14,521 bases of DNA from Synechococcaceae bacterium WB4_1_0192 (lineage in GTDB: Bacteria > Cyanobacteriota > Cyanobacteriia > PCC-6307 > Cyanobiaceae). The DNA is taken from the NCBI GenBank assembly GCA_009926195.1, contig RFPK01000024.1, positions 1 through 14,521 of the forward strand, in the 5' to 3' direction. The position numbers were made by a program, and so were the translations under genes. The notes beneath the pieces were generated by a model. It saw only the letters and a program-made list of their open reading frames with translations, searched no databases and had not been told where the DNA came from. Below are positions 11,982 through 14,521 of this stretch, piece by piece (the stretch's first letter is position 1; each line of letters begins with the position of its first letter).

Positions 11982-14180
11982 ATGGCTCGCATCGTCGGTA
12001 TTGACCTCGGTACCACCAATTCGGTGGTGGCCGTCCTGGAGGGTGGCAGGCCCCAGGTGATCGCCAGCGCCGAAGGCGGGCGCACCACCCCATCGGTGGT
12101 GGGCTTCAGCAAGGATCGTGAACTGCTGGTGGGCCAGCTGGCGCGGCGTCAGCTGGTGCTCAACCCGCGCAACACCTTCGCCAACCTCAAGCGCTTCGTC
12201 GGCCGTCAGTGGGATGAGCTCGATGACGGCAGCCTGTCGGTGCCCTACACGGTGCGGGCCAATGACCAGGGCAACGTCCGCGTCGTCTGCCCCGCCACCG
12301 AGCGCGAGTACGCCTCCGAGGAGCTGGTGGCGAGCATCCTGCGCAAGCTCGTCGACGACGCCAGCACCTATCTGGGCGAGCCGGTTGAGGCGGCGGTGAT
12401 CACCGTTCCCGCCTATTTCAATGACGCCCAGCGCCAGGCCACCCGCGACGCCGGTCGCCTGGCCGGCATCAGCGTTGAGCGCATCCTCAATGAACCCACG
12501 GCGGCGGCCCTGGCCTACGGCTTTGATCGCAGCACCGTCAAGCGGGTGCTGGTGTTCGATCTGGGTGGCGGCACCTTCGATGTGTCCGTGCTGCGGGTGG
12601 CCCAGGGCGTGTTCGATGTCAAGGCCACCAGCGGTGATACCCAGCTGGGAGGGAACGACTGGGATCGCCGCATCGTCGACTGGCTGGCCGACGCCTTCCA
12701 AGAGGAGCACGGCGTCGACCTGCGCCGCGATCGGCAGGCCCTGCAGCGGCTCACCGAGGCCGCTGAGAAGGCCAAGATCGAACTGAGCGGCGTGCAGAGC
12801 ACTCCGATCTCCCTGCCCTTCATCGCCACGGCGGAAGCGGGTCCGCTGCACATCGAGACCACCCTCGAGCGCGGCACGTTTGAAGGCCTCTGCCCGGATC
12901 TGCTCGATCGACTGCTGCGGCCGGTGCAGCGGGCTCTGCGCGATTCCGGCCTGGCGGCCGAGGACATCGACGACGTGGTGCTGGTGGGCGGCTCCACGCG
13001 CATGCCGATGGTGCAGGCGATGGTTCGCACCCTGATTCCGCTTGAGCCCTGCCAGTCGGTCAACCCGGACGAGGTGGTGGCGATCGGCGCCGCCGTGCAG
13101 GCCGGCATCCTCACCGGCGAGCTGCGCGACCTGATGCTCAACGACGTCACGCCTCTCTCCCTGGGGCTGGAGACGATCGGCGGCGTGATGAAGGTGCTGA
13201 TCCCGCGCAACACGCCGATCCCGGTGCGCAAGAGCGATGTGTTCAGCACCTCCGAGGCCAACCAGAGCTCGGTGGAGATCCATGTGCTCCAGGGTGAGCG
13301 GCAGATGGCGGAGGGCAACAAGAGCCTGGGGCGCTTCCGCCTCTCGGGCATTCCGCCCGCTCCCCGCGGCGTGCCCCAGGTGCAGGTGTCGTTCGACATC
13401 GATGCCAATGGCCTGCTCCAGGTGTCGGCCACCGATCGCACCACCGGCCGCCAGCAGAGCGTGAGCATCCAGGGGGGCTCCAACCTCAGCGAGGAGGAGA
13501 TCACCCGCCTGATCGAAGAGGCGGAACGGAAGGCCACGGAGGACCGCCGACGTAAGGCCGAGATTGATCGCCGCAACCGCGCCCAGACCCTCGTGGCCCA
13601 GGCGGAGCGGCGCCTGCGCGACGCCGCCCTTGAACTGGGTCCCTACGGCGCCGAACGCCAGCAGCGGGCCGTGGAGATCGCCATGCGCGATGTGCAGGAC
13701 CAACTGGCGTCTGGCGATCCGGCCGATCTGGATCTGAGCGTCAGCCAGCTGCAGGAAGCCCTGTTCGGTCTCAATCGCCGCCTGGCCAGCGAGCGCCGCC
13801 AGGACAGCAATCCCCTGCAGGGTCTCAGGAACACGCTCGGCTCGATCAAGGACGAGCTCTTCGCCGACGACGACTGGGATGAGTGGGAGCGGAGCCGCAG
13901 TCGCGATCCATGGATGGAACCCTCCTGGTCCGCCGTTCGTGGCCCTGAGAGCTGGGATCGCGACCTGCCGCGCGACCGGGATCTGGATCGGGTCCCCACC
14001 AGCGATCGTGGCCGGCAGGTCGATCGCGATGCGGACAGGTCTGCCTCCTGGCGTGACCGCTTCGCCGACACGGACCCCGCTGATCAGTCCCTCTCCTACC
14101 GGGAGCGGCGCCCTGATGCTGAACCCGTGCTTCCTCGGCGGCCTTCGAGGCGCGACGACGACCCCTGGAACGAGGACTGA
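11982..14180 (+). CDS. dnaK3: Hsp70 chaperone, DnaK3 type with extended charged tail (732 aa)
   Basis: This ATP-dependent chaperone is of the cyanobacterial DnaK3 class, which is known to associate with thylakoids and polysomes. The ATPase domain shows IDLGTTNS (7-14), NEPTAAALAYG (170-180), VFDLGGGTFD (191-200) and VVLVGGSTRMP (332-342). The interdomain linker is LMLNDVTPLSLG (384-395). The substrate-binding beta domain runs to about 500, and the helical lid (NLSEEEITRLIEEAERKATED onward) to about 605. Residues 629-732 form a tail of about 100 residues rich in Arg, Asp and Trp, with many RD pairs and seven tryptophans (W632, 635, 644, 649, 658, 690, 729), ending DDDPWNED rather than the EEVD-like end of standard DnaK. 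At 732 residues it matches DnaK3 (about 740-770) rather than DnaK2 (about 635). A DnaJ gene follows after three bases. Confidence 0.95.
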   Translation: MARIVGIDLGTTNSVVAVLEGGRPQVIASAEGGRTTPSVVGFSKDRELLVGQLARRQLVLNPRNTFANLKRFVGRQWDELDDGSLSVPYTVRANDQGNVRVVCPATEREYASEELVASILRKLVDDASTYLGEPVEAAVITVPAYFNDAQRQATRDAGRLAGISVERILNEPTAAALAYGFDRSTVKRVLVFDLGGGTFDVSVLRVAQGVFDVKATSGDTQLGGNDWDRRIVDWLADAFQEEHGVDLRRDRQALQRLTEAAEKAKIELSGVQSTPISLPFIATAEAGPLHIETTLERGTFEGLCPDLLDRLLRPVQRALRDSGLAAEDIDDVVLVGGSTRMPMVQAMVRTLIPLEPCQSVNPDEVVAIGAAVQAGILTGELRDLMLNDVTPLSLGLETIGGVMKVLIPRNTPIPVRKSDVFSTSEANQSSVEIHVLQGERQMAEGNKSLGRFRLSGIPPAPRGVPQVQVSFDIDANGLLQVSATDRTTGRQQSVSIQGGSNLSEEEITRLIEEAERKATEDRRRKAEIDRRNRAQTLVAQAERRLRDAALELGPYGAERQQRAVEIAMRDVQDQLASGDPADLDLSVSQLQEALFGLNRRLASERRQDSNPLQGLRNTLGSIKDELFADDDWDEWERSRSRDPWMEPSWSAVRGPESWDRDLPRDRDLDRVPTSDRGRQVDRDADRSASWRDRFADTDPADQSLSYRERRPDAEPVLPRRPSRRDDDPWNED

Positions 14181-14183
14181 GCT

Positions 14184-14521
14184 GTGAGCACCAGCCTCAG
14201 CCGCTCTGCCGCCGTGAACCACTGGGCCGTGCTCGGCCTGGAGCCGGGGGCGGATGCCGCCACCCTCAAGCGCGCCTTCCGTTCCCTGGCGCGGCGTTGG
14301 CATCCGGATCTCAATGGCAACGATCCCCATGCCGAAGAGCAGTTCAAGGCCGTCAACGAGGCCTATGCGGTGCTCAGCGATCCGCTGCGGCGCCAGCAGT
14401 GGGAGGCCGGTCTCGACGAGGCCGATGCCGCAGCGGTGGGCCTGGATCCGTTTGCCAGCGGCTTTCCCGACTTCGACGACTACGTCGCCGCCCTGTTCGG
14501 CCGCCAGCGGCGGGCTCCGCT
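14184..14521 (+). CDS. DnaJ-type J-domain protein, 3' end beyond window
   Basis: Starting at GTG 14184, three bases after the dnaK3 stop, the frame is open to the end of the window (112 codons seen). Residues 12-72 form a J domain: NHWAVLGLEPGADAATLKRAF, the HPD motif at 40-42 (RRWHPDLNG), then EEQFKAVNEAYAVLSDPLRR. The HPD motif stimulates Hsp70 ATPase, so this protein is the expected co-chaperone of the adjacent DnaK3. The dnaK3-dnaJ pairing is known from Synechocystis (sll1932-sll1933). After the J domain the sequence has LDPFASGFPDFDDYVAALFG, an acidic linker-like part with no zinc-finger motif in the visible portion. The first ATG is not in frame, so GTG is the only sensible start. Confidence 0.92.
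   Translation, partial: MSTSLSRSAAVNHWAVLGLEPGADAATLKRAFRSLARRWHPDLNGNDPHAEEQFKAVNEAYAVLSDPLRRQQWEAGLDEADAAAVGLDPFASGFPDFDDYVAALFGRQRRAP

Noticed and set aside
11853..14330. 825-codon open frame on the minus strand, opposite dnaK3
   Set aside because: It mirrors the codon-biased dnaK3 gene and gives a Gly/Ala/His/Gln-rich translation with no domain. The sense strand encodes a complete Hsp70.

Overview
The window is chromosomal DNA of a high-GC unicellular cyanobacterium. It most resembles the Synechococcus/Cyanobium group. This rests on gene content: a Fed2/FdC2-type plant ferredoxin with its C-terminal extension, a DnaK3-type Hsp70 with a long charged tail followed by a DnaJ gene, HisZ, a DUF3598 remnant, cyanobacterial HtpG, and a tRNA without an encoded CCA end. 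Genes are packed tightly. I see no mobile element, CRISPR array, integrase or prophage gene. Almost all long antisense reading frames are shadows of GC-rich genes.

Layout. 63-497 (-) is a single-domain EamA transporter. Divergent from it, 542-2428 (+) holds a secreted four-cysteine protein, a CGTC thioredoxin-like protein and a CsaB-type polysaccharide pyruvyl transferase. 2514-3446 (-) carries a Tat-exported PrxQ/BCP peroxiredoxin downstream of ribosomal protein L28 (rpmB) and its terminator. 3585-5525 (-) is htpG, preceded by a conserved 69-residue cyanobacterial protein (5616-5825, -). A DUF3598 remnant lacking its N-terminal part lies at about 5843-6316 (+). 6329-9086 (-) is a four-gene run transcribed fed2, inositol monophosphatase family gene, hisZ, then a small two-cluster iron-sulfur ferredoxin. 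tRNA-Ser(GGA) with its terminator is at 9250-9369 (+). 9500-11765 (-) is the phosphate transporter operon pstC-pstA-pstB. From 11982 (+), dnaK3 and a dnaJ gene cut by the window edge form the last unit.

The strongest anomaly is pstC. Its N-terminal 78 codons and C-terminal 100 codons are clear, but the middle of the protein (roughly 130-145 residues) is absent and the two parts join out of frame near 11530-11537. Either this strain has lost the inner-membrane PstC subunit encoded here while pstA and pstB stay intact, or the assembly has collapsed. The second anomaly is the DUF3598 gene. Its family-like sequence continues upstream of the only usable start codon (TTG at 5882) to a stop at 5828, and the neighbouring small gene occupies the place where the N-terminal half should be.

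Functional themes are redox and iron-sulfur proteins (thioredoxin-like, PrxQ, Fed2, two-cluster ferredoxin), chaperones (HtpG, DnaK3, DnaJ), histidine synthesis control (HisZ) and phosphate uptake. I found no clearly new multi-gene system. The most promising items are the broken pstC, the DUF3598 relic, the uncharacterised small proteins, and a recurring TAGGAT element upstream of three minus-strand genes.
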